From Pseudidiomarina woesei (GTDB lineage Bacteria; Pseudomonadota; Gammaproteobacteria; Enterobacterales; Alteromonadaceae): a DNA stretch of 64,000 nt. This document shows positions 9,523 through 20,625 of the stretch, one piece after another. The position numbers and the translations under genes were made by a program. Where the stretch lies: assembly GCF_001418345.1 (NCBI RefSeq), contig NZ_LIPW01000002.1:303377-367376 (forward strand), given 5' to 3'. The notes below the pieces were generated by a model. That model searched no databases. It was not told the DNA's origin and was given only the letters and a program-made list of their open reading frames with translations. Every line of letters begins with the position of its first letter. The stretch's first letter is position 1.

Positions 9523-9989
9523 GCTTGCGCCAAGTAATCTAAAACCACTTGGTGGTGGTCTTTGGTTTTGAACTTGTTGAATACATGGGCAATGGTGCCG
9601 TCTTGGTTAACTAAAAAACTAATACGATGCAAACCGTCGTATTCGCGGCCCATAAATTTTTTCAAGCCCCATACTCCGAAGGCTTCAGCAACCTGGTGGT
9701 CAACATCACCGAGTAAGGTAAAGTTAAGTTGATCGCGTTCGGTAAATTTAGCCAAGCGCTTTGGCTCGTCAGTACTAATGCCGACTACCTGTACTTGGTG
9801 TTGTTGTAATTGTTGCATATGGTCGCGCAGTTGTTGCGCTTGCACGGTGCAGCCAGGTGTCATGGCCTTCGGGTAGAAATAGACTAGCACGCGGCCTTGT
9901 GCGAGTAGGTCGCTGAGCGATACCGGCTCATTATTCGCATTCGGAAGGGTAAATTGAGGGGCTTTATCACCTGCTTTTAAGGTATTCAT
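9519..9989 (-). CDS. bcp: Peroxiredoxin of the Bcp/PrxQ family
   Basis: A 156-residue thiol peroxidase that reduces H2O2 and organic hydroperoxides in the cytoplasm. The peroxidatic Cys lies in PKAMTPGCTVQAQQLRDH. It is the only cysteine: the resolving Cys that E. coli Bcp carries five residues later is replaced (VQAQQ instead of VQACG). This suggests a 1-Cys mechanism or an external thiol. The start at 9989 (MNTLKAGDKAPQFTLP) follows GGAGAAACT; the open frame upstream is not homologous. It is divergent from dapA and convergent with perM. Confidence 0.9.
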   Translation of the reverse strand: MNTLKAGDKAPQFTLPNANNEPVSLSDLLAQGRVLVYFYPKAMTPGCTVQAQQLRDHMQQLQQHQVQVVGISTDEPKRLAKFTERDQLNFTLLGDVDHQVAEAFGVWGLKKFMGREYDGLHRISFLVNQDGTIAHVFNKFKTKDHHQVVLDYLAQA

Positions 9990-10134
9990 AGTTTCTCCAA
10001 CTAGCCAGTGTAAAAGATTTGCCACAGGCTTTTTATCATAAAAGAAGCGTTGCGAACACGCAAAGAGCAGCGCAGCCTTGTTATTACAAGGCGGTAAAAG
10101 TACCATTGCGGTAGCACAAATTATTGGGGGCAGT

Positions 10135-11010
10135 ATGTTAACAGGTAGTATTGTTGCGTTAGTGACGCCGTTTACTCAGCAGGGGAACGTGGACTATAAC
10201 GCACTTGAAGCATTGGTGAACTGGCACTGTGAAGCGGGTACTGATGCGATTGTGGCCATGGGCACCACCGGTGAATCAGCCACGATGAGTCATGATGAGC
10301 ACATTTTAGTGGTATCGGCTGTGGCTGAACTTGCTGCTGGGCGTATTGATGTCATTGCGGGTAATGGTTCAAATGCTACAGCTGAAGCTGTGCATCTAAC
10401 CGAGCGCATGGCAAACCTGCCTATTCAAGGCTTTTTAAACGTTAATCCTTACTATAACAAGCCATCGCAACGCGGCTTGTTGGCACATTATAAAGCCTGT
10501 GCAGAAGCGTCAGATTTACCTCAGTTGTTGTATAACGTACCTGGGCGAACAGCGGCCGATATTTTGCCTGAACAAGTTGCTGAATTAGCGCAAATTCCAA
10601 ATATTGTTGGCATAAAAGAAGCGACGGGCGATGTGTCTCGAGTGGCTCAATTAAAACAGTTATGCGGCAATGAATTTATTTTGTTGAGTGGTGATGATGG
10701 CACTGGCTGTGAGTTTATGTTGCAAGGTGGCCATGGTGTGATTAGTGTCACTGCGAATGTTATGCCGGCGCAAATGAAAGCAATGGTGACTGCCGCAACC
10801 AATGGTGATGCCGCAACAGCGAAAGCCATTGACGCGCAGATGGCAGTTATTCATGAGGCTATGTTCGTACAGTCAAACCCGATACCAGTGAAGTGGGCGT
10901 TGTCACTTATGGGTAAGCTTGAAGCGAATTATCGATTACCGATGACAGAGCCGGAACTTCTGCAACAACAACATATCGAACAAGCATTAAAACAAGCAGA
11001 ATTAATTTAA
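10135..11010 (+). CDS. dapA: 4-hydroxy-tetrahydrodipicolinate synthase
   Basis: Condenses pyruvate with aspartate semialdehyde, the committed step to diaminopimelate and lysine. The protein is 291 residues, the usual length. The substrate loop GTTGESATMSHDEH is near residue 43, the Tyr of the catalytic triad in NPYYNKPSQRGL near 133, and the Schiff-base Lys in VGIKEATGDVSR near 161. The start at 10135 follows a purine-rich GGGGGCAGT. It is followed after 11 bases by bamC, the same dapA-bamC pairing as in E. coli, and then purC. Confidence 0.95.
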   Translation: MLTGSIVALVTPFTQQGNVDYNALEALVNWHCEAGTDAIVAMGTTGESATMSHDEHILVVSAVAELAAGRIDVIAGNGSNATAEAVHLTERMANLPIQGFLNVNPYYNKPSQRGLLAHYKACAEASDLPQLLYNVPGRTAADILPEQVAELAQIPNIVGIKEATGDVSRVAQLKQLCGNEFILLSGDDGTGCEFMLQGGHGVISVTANVMPAQMKAMVTAATNGDAATAKAIDAQMAVIHEAMFVQSNPIPVKWALSLMGKLEANYRLPMTEPELLQQQHIEQALKQAELI

Positions 11011-11021
11011 GCGGAGCAATA

Positions 11022-12092
11022 ATGAAAGCGAATTTATTTGTGTTGGCCGGTGTTGCAGCAGTGCTGGTCAGTGCCTGTAGCTTTACGCCAAAAGAGCAAG
11101 CGATGGGCGACTTTGACTACCTTCATGTAAAAAGCGATAAGCAATTACAGCCAGCGCCCGGTAAACAGTTACCAAAAAGTAGCAACCGTTACGAAGTACC
11201 GCAAGCGGCACATAGCACGCCAATTGGGTCAAATGTTGTGGTGTTAGCACCAAAATTAGTGTGGCCTGTGGCCGATGGTAGTCGCGTCGAAGAAGACGAA
11301 ACCAAAACACGCATCTATTTCGATGAATTAGATGGCATGGACGACGTCGAAAATTATGTCTGGCAAGGCTTGCTGCAAGGCGCGGCGACTCGCGGCTGGA
11401 CTATTGCTGAACAACAAGAAAAGCAACGTTTAGTTATTGATTGGTTGTCGGAGTCATTTGAATATGGCGAAGATGACACGGAAATCGTGATTCAGCGCCA
11501 ATTTGAAATCAACCTCGACACCGCCGGACATGGTCGTACCACAGCTTTGTTAAGTAATGTCTTACAACGCAATGTGAGCAGTAATGGCGTACAAGTTGAT
11601 GAGGTCTATTTGGCCCATCGTGATGACGACGCAGCAGCGCAAGTGCTGAATACTCTGGTAAGTGAGATTGCAATTACTCAAGCTCGAGGTGTTGCAAGCG
11701 TCACTGATGAGGGCGCCGTGAATATTCAAGCTGGCTTTGACGAAGATGGCTTTGCCGCCATTATTGTGAGTGCGAGCTTTAATTTTACTTGGGGCGTCAT
11801 GAACGAAGTACTCACCGAATTAGGCTTTGATGTTGACGATTATAACCAACAAACAGGCCGATATTATGCTTCGTATGATGCAGACAACAGCGGCAGTTCG
11901 CTGGCGTTTTGGCGTGACAACGATGGCGCTAAAGTGGCATTACCAAGCGGCGACTACGAAATTAAAGTAACGGGTAATCGGCAACGTACATCGATTACAT
12001 TGTTCCGTGCTGGCGAAGCTATTTCACCTGCGCAGGTCAATGATATTTTTGCACCGTTTGCTGCTGAAATTCGCAACCAAAGTAGCTTATAA
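11022..12092 (+). CDS. bamC: BamC, outer-membrane assembly lipoprotein
   Basis: A lipoprotein of 356 residues and a subunit of the BAM complex that inserts beta-barrel proteins. The lipobox VSAC puts the lipidated Cys at residue 19. The unstructured lasso segment follows (GDFDYLHVKSDKQLQPAPG), then two helix-grip domains. The ending and the acidic stretch DEDGFAAIIVSASFNFTWG fit NlpB/BamC proteins. GCGGAGCAATA precedes the ATG. Placement between dapA and purC strongly supports the assignment. Confidence 0.9.
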   Translation: MKANLFVLAGVAAVLVSACSFTPKEQAMGDFDYLHVKSDKQLQPAPGKQLPKSSNRYEVPQAAHSTPIGSNVVVLAPKLVWPVADGSRVEEDETKTRIYFDELDGMDDVENYVWQGLLQGAATRGWTIAEQQEKQRLVIDWLSESFEYGEDDTEIVIQRQFEINLDTAGHGRTTALLSNVLQRNVSSNGVQVDEVYLAHRDDDAAAQVLNTLVSEIAITQARGVASVTDEGAVNIQAGFDEDGFAAIIVSASFNFTWGVMNEVLTELGFDVDDYNQQTGRYYASYDADNSGSSLAFWRDNDGAKVALPSGDYEIKVTGNRQRTSITLFRAGEAISPAQVNDIFAPFAAEIRNQSSL

Positions 12093-12137
12093 TAGGCGCA
12101 CTTTTAATCGCTAACTGTTTCGGAGATACAGCTGCTC

Positions 12138-12851
12138 ATGGAAAAACGTACTGAATTATATCGGGGTAAAGCCAAAACTGTGTTCACCACGGATAACCCT
12201 GAGCGGTTAATTCTGGAGTTTCGCAATGACACCTCAGCATTTGACGGTGAAAAAGTTGAGCAGCTTGATCGCAAGGGCATGGTCAATAACAAGTTTAACA
12301 ACTTTATTATGGCCAAGCTTGAGGCCGCTGGTATTCCAACTCAGCTAGACACCGTGCTGAGCGATACCGAAACCTTAGTGAAAAAACTTGCCATGATTCC
12401 GGTTGAGTGCGTGGTGCGTAATTATGCTGCAGGCTCGTTGGTGCGGCGTTTAGGTGTTACCGAAGGGCAAGCTTTAAATCCGCCAACGTTTGAACAGTTT
12501 CTTAAAAACGACGCACTTCATGACCCGATGATTAATGAGTCGTTGGCTGTTAGTTTCGGTTGGGCAACCGCCGAGCAGTTGGCACGCATGAAAGAGTTGA
12601 CCTTTCAAGTGAACGACGTATTGTCTGCGTTGTTTGATGATGCGGGCATGTTGCTTGTTGATTTTAAATTAGAGTTTGGTGTTGATGGCGACGGTAACAT
12701 AGTATTGGGCGACGAATTTAGCCCAGATGGTTGCCGCTTGTGGGACAAAGAAACTCGTAAGAAATTAGACAAAGACCGTTTCCGTCAAGGTCTCGGCGGT
12801 GTTGTGGAAGCGTACGAAGAAGTTGCCGCACGCTTGGGCGTGCCGCTTTAG
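12138..12851 (+). CDS. purC: Phosphoribosylaminoimidazole-succinocarboxamide (SAICAR) synthase
   Basis: Ligates aspartate to CAIR in purine biosynthesis, using ATP. The 237 residues match the bacterial short form. Motifs include [10 protein letters not shown] (residues 6-15), [12 protein letters not shown] near 28, [18 protein letters not shown] near 94, and the metal and ATP segment [11 protein letters not shown] followed by [12 protein letters not shown] near 193. Transcription probably continues from dapA-bamC or starts in the 45-bp gap. The stop overlaps the opposing DUF2897 gene by 4 bases. Confidence 0.95.
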   Translation: MEKRTELYRGKAKTVFTTDNPERLILEFRNDTSAFDGEKVEQLDRKGMVNNKFNNFIMAKLEAAGIPTQLDTVLSDTETLVKKLAMIPVECVVRNYAAGSLVRRLGVTEGQALNPPTFEQFLKNDALHDPMINESLAVSFGWATAEQLARMKELTFQVNDVLSALFDDAGMLLVDFKLEFGVDGDGNIVLGDEFSPDGCRLWDKETRKKLDKDRFRQGLGGVVEAYEEVAARLGVPL

Positions 12852-13011
12852 TCTTTATTCCAGTTGTCTTTGTCCCAGTCGTCGTTGTCCCAGGCGTCTT
12901 GATCATCTGAATGCCGTGGCTGTTTGTCTTTCAGCGACGGCATTTTTATGTGTGCCGAATGGCGCAACAACATCAAATTCCCAATAATAATGCCTACTGC
13001 TACCAGTATCA

Positions 13012-13024
<13 letters not shown>
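12848..13024 (-). CDS. Small DUF2897-family membrane protein
   Basis: A short protein of 58 residues from the ATG at 13024. One N-terminal transmembrane helix ([18 protein letters not shown]) is followed by a hydrophilic tail rich in Asp, Trp and Asn with repeated [12 protein letters not shown] units. This architecture fits DUF2897, found in other marine gammaproteobacteria; the function is unknown. It overlaps the upstream M15 peptidase gene by 13 bases, so it is the last gene of a yffB-dapE-peptidase-DUF2897 operon. An upstream start at 13054 is possible. Confidence 0.65.
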
Positions 13025-15202
<2,178 letters not shown>

Positions 15203-15371
15203 TCGTGTCATACTCGTGTTGTTTTTAAAAAGAAATGCCATTTTGGCAAAGCTGTTGTGAATTCTCCACAATTTATGTGGATAACTCTGTTAGTTAGCTG
15301 AATTGAAGTTAGTAAGCTATTGTATTGCAATATTATTTTGTGCTGATTGATAAACGTACAAAAAGGTACAT

Positions 15372-15779
15372 ATGAGCATTTTTAAAACATTAAAAACCGG
15401 CCAAGACTATGCACGCATCTGGCCTCGCCACGCCGTTGTTGCGGCGATGACAGAAACTCGAGTGATACCGGCAGTAGCATTCGCCGCCAAGTGGATGCCG
15501 GCATTGGCGGTTATAAATCTTGCTGTGCAATGGCAGTGGCAGGGCGAGCACCTGTTGCCGCAAGCATTAGTGACCTCATTGTTTTTACTTTCGATGCCAT
15601 TTCAAGGGTGGTTTTGGCTAGGGCGCCGAGCGAATAGTCAGTTAACACCGCGATTGCACAAATGGTACCAAGACCTCGCACACAAATTAGGCGTACAAGC
15701 CGAACGCAAGCCTACCTATATGCACTTAGCTAAAATGCTGCGTAAAGCCTTGCATGAGTTGCCGCCAGAAGAGCATTGA
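15372..15779 (+). CDS. yfbV: YfbV (UPF0208/DUF412) inner-membrane protein
   Basis: A 135-residue membrane protein with two hydrophobic segments, around residues 40-60 (VAFAAKWMPALAVINLAVQ) and 68-88. The family motif FQGWFWLGRRANSQLTPRLH follows. In E. coli, YfbV limits MatP-mediated constraint to the Ter macrodomain. The N-terminus MSIFKTLKTGQDYARIWPR is highly family-like. It stands alone, convergent with xthA. Confidence 0.85.
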   Translation: MSIFKTLKTGQDYARIWPRHAVVAAMTETRVIPAVAFAAKWMPALAVINLAVQWQWQGEHLLPQALVTSLFLLSMPFQGWFWLGRRANSQLTPRLHKWYQDLAHKLGVQAERKPTYMHLAKMLRKALHELPPEEH

Positions 15780-15801
15780 GCTGGCGACAACTTACCGCGT
15801 T

Positions 15802-16611
15802 TTAAGCTGAGAACACGCTCCAAATAGGCGCGTGATCAGACGGCTTCTCAATACCGCGTAATTCATAGTCTATGCCGCTGTCGGTGCACTGTGCGGCAAG
15901 TTTTTCGGTGGCGAGAATAAGATCAATACGTAGCCCACGGTTATCATCAAAGCCGCGCGAGCGGTAATCAAACCAGCTGAACTGATCAGTAACATCTGGG
16001 TGTTGTTGGCGATAAGTGTCAACCAAGCCCCAATCGAGAAGGGTGTTCAACCACGCGCGTTCTTCTGGTAAGAAACTACATTTACCCGTGCGCAGCCAGC
16101 GTTTTGCATTATCGTCACCAATGCCAATGTCGCAGTCTTGATGTGAAATGTTTACGTCGCCCATTACAATAACCGGTTGCTCTGGTTTTAGCTCGGTTTG
16201 CAAATATGTCATTAAATCAGCATAAAACTTTTCTTTTGCAGGAAATTTAAGCGGATGGTCACGGCTTTCACCTTGCGGAAAGTAACCGTTTAATACGCGA
16301 ACGCGCTCGCCGTTGTCGGAGACATAGTCGCCCATAATCATTCGGCGTTGAGCTTCTTCACCGTCATTAGGAAAGCCTAACATTGGGTTTTCAAGTGGCT
16401 TTTTACTCAATAACGCAACGCCATAGTGACCCTTCTGGCCATGAAAAATGACATGATAACCCATAGCTTCCACGGCTTCTTGCGGAAACTGTTCGTCATG
16501 AACTTTGGTTTCTTGTAAACCAATGATGTCTGGCTGATGCTTAGCGATTAATGCTTCAAGTTGGTGTAAACGCGCACGAATACCATTGATATTAAAAGAG
16601 ATAACTTTCAT
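15802..16611 (-). CDS. xthA: Exodeoxyribonuclease III
   Basis: A 269-residue AP endonuclease and 3'-5' exonuclease of base excision repair. Conserved features: [16 protein letters not shown] at residues 6-21, the metal-binding Glu in [15 protein letters not shown] near 34, [13 protein letters not shown] with the catalytic Asp and Asn near 152, and SDHAPIW at the C-terminus with the general His. Length and motif order match E. coli XthA. It is monocistronic on the minus strand. Confidence 0.95.
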   Translation of the reverse strand: MKVISFNINGIRARLHQLEALIAKHQPDIIGLQETKVHDEQFPQEAVEAMGYHVIFHGQKGHYGVALLSKKPLENPMLGFPNDGEEAQRRMIMGDYVSDNGERVRVLNGYFPQGESRDHPLKFPAKEKFYADLMTYLQTELKPEQPVIVMGDVNISHQDCDIGIGDDNAKRWLRTGKCSFLPEERAWLNTLLDWGLVDTYRQQHPDVTDQFSWFDYRSRGFDDNRGLRIDLILATEKLAAQCTDSGIDYELRGIEKPSDHAPIWSVFSA

Positions 16612-16777
16612 TTATAGTCTCTGTTTGGTCGCAGGTGAATAATAAGAGATAAAGCATATCAGATTGCCACAATCGAGGCGACAGCAGCTGTGCCGCGGAA
16701 GGTTTTTCGATATACTCAATTGACACAATAAAAAAAGAATTTAACAGCACCAAAGTGAAGTAAAGGAAAATTGCCGT

Positions 16778-17845
16778 ATGACCACTGATTGGTTAACTCT
16801 TAAAGCTGGGCGAGATGCTTGGCGTCAGGTACAAGAGCAAGGCCTCAAAGCTGATGATATCGGCTTGTTGTTAGGTGCCTCTGGTGGTCCCAAATGGTTT
16901 GTTTTACAAGGGCTTGATAAGTATTTGTTCGGTGAGTTTTTCAGCCAGCGCACCCGCCCACTGGATATGTTAGGTACTTCGGCAGGGGCGTGGCGCTTTG
17001 CAAGCTTAGGTCAAGCCGATCCTGTTGCTGCAAGTGACTTATTTTGTCGGTTATATCGCACTCAAACATACAGCGCAAAACCAGATGTTCGTGAAATTAC
17101 TGACGAAGCAATTAAGTTGTTGCACGAATACATTCCCGATGAAGTGGTGCCGCAAATTTTGCAGCAGGACATGTTTCGTCATCATTGGATAGTTACCCGT
17201 TGCCGTGGTTTAACAGCTCACAATGGGAAACGCCAAATGGCAGGTTTACTTGGTTCTGCCGCGGCCAACGCGGTGAACCGTCGTTTTCTTGGTAAGTTTT
17301 ATGACCGCGTGATATTTCATCACCCGCAGTCTGAAGTGCGTTTTGCACAAGGCTGGCACGATATTCCTACCTCATTTGCGCCATTGCGTGACGATAATTT
17401 TAAGTCTGCGCTGTTGGCTACGGGCTCTATTCCCATGGTGCTTGAAGGCGTGCGCGATATTCCTGGCGCGCCACCTGGCATGTACCGCGACGGTGGCATT
17501 ACCGATTACCATTTTGATTTAGACTTTAGCCAAGTGGATGGCTTGGTGTTGTACCCGCACTTTTATCATCAAGTGGTACCGGGTTGGTTTGATAAAAGCC
17601 TGAAATGGCGACGTACCAAAGGGGAGCAATGGCCGAATGTGATCTTTATGTCGCCATCGCCCGAATTTATAGCGTCGTTACCGTATGGGAAAATTCCAGA
17701 CCGTACTGATTTTGCCAAGCTGTCGGTGGAAGATCGTTTCAAGTATTGGCAGCAAGCTGTTGATCAAGGTCAACGTATGGCTGATCAACTACGCGAATGG
17801 ATTACCAGCGGTGAAATTAAACGTAAAATTCAATTGTGGACCTAA
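16778..17845 (+). CDS. Patatin-like phospholipase family protein
   Basis: A 355-residue protein with patatin-fold features: a glycine-rich oxyanion segment GASGGPKWFVLQG (about residue 33), the nucleophile elbow GTSAGAWR with Ser near residue 71, and the dyad Asp in RDGGITDYHFD near 240. Predicted to hydrolyse acyl esters of lipids in the cytoplasm. No signal peptide is visible. GAAG...AAAGGAAA precedes the ATG. hemH follows 15 bases downstream, so the two may be co-transcribed. Confidence 0.8.
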   Translation: MTTDWLTLKAGRDAWRQVQEQGLKADDIGLLLGASGGPKWFVLQGLDKYLFGEFFSQRTRPLDMLGTSAGAWRFASLGQADPVAASDLFCRLYRTQTYSAKPDVREITDEAIKLLHEYIPDEVVPQILQQDMFRHHWIVTRCRGLTAHNGKRQMAGLLGSAAANAVNRRFLGKFYDRVIFHHPQSEVRFAQGWHDIPTSFAPLRDDNFKSALLATGSIPMVLEGVRDIPGAPPGMYRDGGITDYHFDLDFSQVDGLVLYPHFYHQVVPGWFDKSLKWRRTKGEQWPNVIFMSPSPEFIASLPYGKIPDRTDFAKLSVEDRFKYWQQAVDQGQRMADQLREWITSGEIKRKIQLWT

Positions 17846-17860
17846 CACGGAGTTGTTGTT

Positions 17861-18952
17861 ATGCGCTTTACCGGTAGCCCGAAATTTTCTCACCAGCAAA
17901 CCGACCGTATTGGGGTTTTGATAACTAATCTAGGTACCCCTGATGCGCCCACAACACCAGCCTTACGCAAGTACTTGCGCGAGTTTTTGTCTGACCCTCG
18001 CGTGGTGGAAGTTCCACGCGCCCTGTGGTGGCTGATTCTTAATGGAATTATTTTACGTATTCGCCCCAAACGCTCTGCTGCGGCTTATAAAACCGTGTGG
18101 ACAGAGCGCGGCTCGCCGTTGTTATTCCACACTCACGACCAGCAACAGGCGTTACAAGCTAAATTAGCAGAGCGCTACGGCGATGATGTCGTGGTTAAGT
18201 ACGCGATGCGGTATGGTAACCCATCACTAGCCAGCGGCCTGCAAGAGCTATTTGATGCTGGCGCGCGTAAAATTATAGTGTTGCCGTTGTACCCGCAATA
18301 TTCAGCGGCTACCAGTGGCTCAACGTTTGACGCCGTCAGCGCCGATTTTGTGAAGCGCCGTTGGTTACCGGACTTTCGCTTTGTTAGTCATTACCATGAC
18401 CATCCGGCCTACATTGCTGCAGTTGTAAGCAGCATTCAACGTTTTTGGGAAACCCACGGCAAACCGCAGAAATTGGTGTTGTCATACCATGGCGTACCAC
18501 TGAAATACCTGCATAACGGTGATCCATACCATTGTGAATGCCACAAAACGTCGCGTTTGATTGCCGAGCAACTAGGGCTTGAAAAAGACCAATATGTCAC
18601 CACCTTTCAGTCGCGCTTTGGCCGTGAAGAGTGGCTGCAACCATATACCGACGCGACGCTTAAAGCGCTTCCTGGGCAAGGAATTAAAAATATTCAGGTA
18701 GTATGCCCTGGGTTTAGTGCCGATTGTTTGGAAACCATTGAAGAAATAGGCGAAGAAAACCGCGAGTATTTTATGGAAGCCGGTGGAAGCGACTATGCTT
18801 ATATACCAGCGCTTAATGCAGAGCCACTGCATATTGATGCGCTAGCCCAGATAGTGCAAGACAACCTTCATGGCTGGGGGGTAGAGCATGATGAGCCGCA
18901 ACGTGCCCAGCGTGCCAAAGATTTGGAGGTGAAGCATGAACAAAAAAGCTGA
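17861..18952 (+). CDS. hemH: Ferrochelatase
   Basis: Inserts Fe(II) into protoporphyrin IX, the last step of protoheme synthesis. The 363 residues contain VLITNLGTPDAP near residue 20, MRYGNPSLASGLQELFDAG near 107, VLPLYPQYSAATSGSTFDAV near 134, and the metal-site LSYHGVPLKYLHNGDPYHC near 208 with the invariant His. A further CPGFSADCLETIEEIGEE is near 284. The sequence has an N-terminal extension MRFTGSPKFSHQQTDR. It overlaps the next small gene by 17 bases. Confidence 0.95.
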   Translation: MRFTGSPKFSHQQTDRIGVLITNLGTPDAPTTPALRKYLREFLSDPRVVEVPRALWWLILNGIILRIRPKRSAAAYKTVWTERGSPLLFHTHDQQQALQAKLAERYGDDVVVKYAMRYGNPSLASGLQELFDAGARKIIVLPLYPQYSAATSGSTFDAVSADFVKRRWLPDFRFVSHYHDHPAYIAAVVSSIQRFWETHGKPQKLVLSYHGVPLKYLHNGDPYHCECHKTSRLIAEQLGLEKDQYVTTFQSRFGREEWLQPYTDATLKALPGQGIKNIQVVCPGFSADCLETIEEIGEENREYFMEAGGSDYAYIPALNAEPLHIDALAQIVQDNLHGWGVEHDEPQRAQRAKDLEVKHEQKS

Positions 18953-19136
18953 AACTAACGCCGCCGACAACGCGCCACACGCTGACGACGAGAAACGGCA
19001 ACAGGTTTATCAAATATCAGCTAATCGTGGCCGTGCAAAACATAAAATGCGTTATGTTGAACGCTCACTAGAAGACACCGGCGATTGTCGCCTATGCGTT
19101 GGCGCCATTAGCCCAGAGGACGACGACACGGAATAG
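18936..19136 (+). CDS. Small charged protein of unknown function
   Basis: A 66-residue soluble protein rich in Asp, Glu, Arg and Ala. A basic central segment is near residue 30 (SANRGRAKHKMRYVERSLEDTG), followed by CRLCVGAISPEDDD. It has no transmembrane segment or recognised domain. The ATG follows GGAGGTGAAGC, an excellent ribosome site lying within the end of hemH. It ends 2 bases before the PLD-family gene. Two cysteines as CxxC could bind metal. I do not recognise its family. Confidence 0.6.
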   Translation: MNKKAETNAADNAPHADDEKRQQVYQISANRGRAKHKMRYVERSLEDTGDCRLCVGAISPEDDDTE

Positions 19137-19138
19137 TC

Positions 19139-20605
19139 ATGAAGCACGTGCCACGCGGGCGTTTTGCAGAAGTACTTGAACCGCTGCTAGCGCAGCACCC
19201 CGAGCAAAGTGGGGTGTTGCCATTAATTAAAGCGCGCGAAGCATTCGCCGCGCGCGTGTTACTGGCCCGCCAAGCGCAGTTTTCACTGGATGTGCAATAT
19301 TATATTTGGCGTAACGATCGTACCGGAACTTTACTCTTTGAGGCCTTGCACGAAGCCGCTGAGCGCGGCGTGCACGTTCGTCTGTTACTAGATGACCATA
19401 GCACCGCAGGGCTAGATGCTACCTTAATTGGCTTGCAAAGCCACCCCAACATAGAAGTGCGTTTGTATAATCCGTTACGATTGCGTCGCCCTCGATTTAT
19501 TAATTATTTGGTGGACTTTAAGCGCGTAAACCGGCGCATGCACAACAAGGCATTCATTGCCGATCAGCAAGTATTAATTAGCGGTGGCCGCAACATTGGG
19601 GATGAATATTTTGCGGCGCACGATGATTTGGTGTTTGCCGATTTAGATGCGTTAATGGTGGGCCCAGTCGTGGCGGAAGCCAACCATGAGTTTTCGGCCT
19701 ACTGGAACAGCGCATTGGCGGTACCGCTGGCGAAGCTGTTTACCTTAACCAAGCCACAAAGCTTGGCGAAACTTGAGCGCCGTGCCAGCGTCATTGAGTC
19801 TGATCCGCAAGCGAAAAAGTATGTAGACGCCGTGCGAAATATGCCGTTTGTACAAAATTTCATGACTCGGCAAATTGAGTTTGTTTGGGCGCAAGTACAC
19901 CTTGTGGTAGACGACCCGAAAAAAACCTTAGGGCTGGCCAACCAAAAGCAACACTTAGTATATCAACTACAGCAAGCGATTGGCAGCCCGCAGCAATGCG
20001 TGCGTTTGGTGTCACCTTACTTTGTACCCACCGCTGAAGGCACGCGGCAGTTATGTGAACTTGCTCAACAAGGCGTTGCAATAACCATATTAACCAACTC
20101 TTTAGAAGCCACTGACGTGGCCGTGGTGCATGCAGGATATGCGAAATGGCGCAAAGTATTATTGCGCGCAGGCATTGAAATTTACGAAGTGCAAAAAGTG
20201 TCGCCGCTGGCGCGCAAGCAAGAACGCAAGCTGCGTCGTCAACGCCTTAAAGGCAAAGAACGCTTTGGTGGGTCAGCATCAAGCTTGCATGCAAAAACTT
20301 TTAGTGTCGACAAACAACGTGTATTTTTAGGTTCGTTCAACTTTGATCCGCGCTCTCTGCAATTAAATACCGAACTGGGATTCGTTATTCATAGCAACCT
20401 CTTAGCCGAACAAATTGACCATGCGTTTATTAACACCGTACCTAATTATGCGTATCGCGTTGGCATTGACGATAATGATAACTTGTACTGGGAAGAGCGA
20501 TTAGGGCCGCGGGTTACACGATATGCAAGTGAACCTGGGGTATCTTGGTGGCGGCGTTTAGGTATGCTTACCTTAGCCAAGCTGCCTATCGATTGGTTGC
20601 TGTAA
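19139..20605 (+). CDS. Phospholipase D-family protein (cardiolipin synthase-like)
   Basis: A 488-residue protein with two PLD domains. HKD motif one is HNKAFIADQQVLISGGRNIGD (split; His near residue 135) and motif two is HAKTFSVDKQRVFLGSFNFD (His near residue 383). The order VQYYIWRNDRTGTLLFEAL and LLLDDHSTAGLD fits the YmdC/ClsC branch that makes or exchanges phosphatidyl groups. No strong N-terminal membrane anchor is seen. The start follows the preceding stop by 2 bases; hemH, the small gene and this one may form a transcript. Confidence 0.85.
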   Translation: MKHVPRGRFAEVLEPLLAQHPEQSGVLPLIKAREAFAARVLLARQAQFSLDVQYYIWRNDRTGTLLFEALHEAAERGVHVRLLLDDHSTAGLDATLIGLQSHPNIEVRLYNPLRLRRPRFINYLVDFKRVNRRMHNKAFIADQQVLISGGRNIGDEYFAAHDDLVFADLDALMVGPVVAEANHEFSAYWNSALAVPLAKLFTLTKPQSLAKLERRASVIESDPQAKKYVDAVRNMPFVQNFMTRQIEFVWAQVHLVVDDPKKTLGLANQKQHLVYQLQQAIGSPQQCVRLVSPYFVPTAEGTRQLCELAQQGVAITILTNSLEATDVAVVHAGYAKWRKVLLRAGIEIYEVQKVSPLARKQERKLRRQRLKGKERFGGSASSLHAKTFSVDKQRVFLGSFNFDPRSLQLNTELGFVIHSNLLAEQIDHAFINTVPNYAYRVGIDDNDNLYWEERLGPRVTRYASEPGVSWWRRLGMLTLAKLPIDWLL

Positions 20606-20625
20606 GTAACCTGTAGGAGCTAGTT

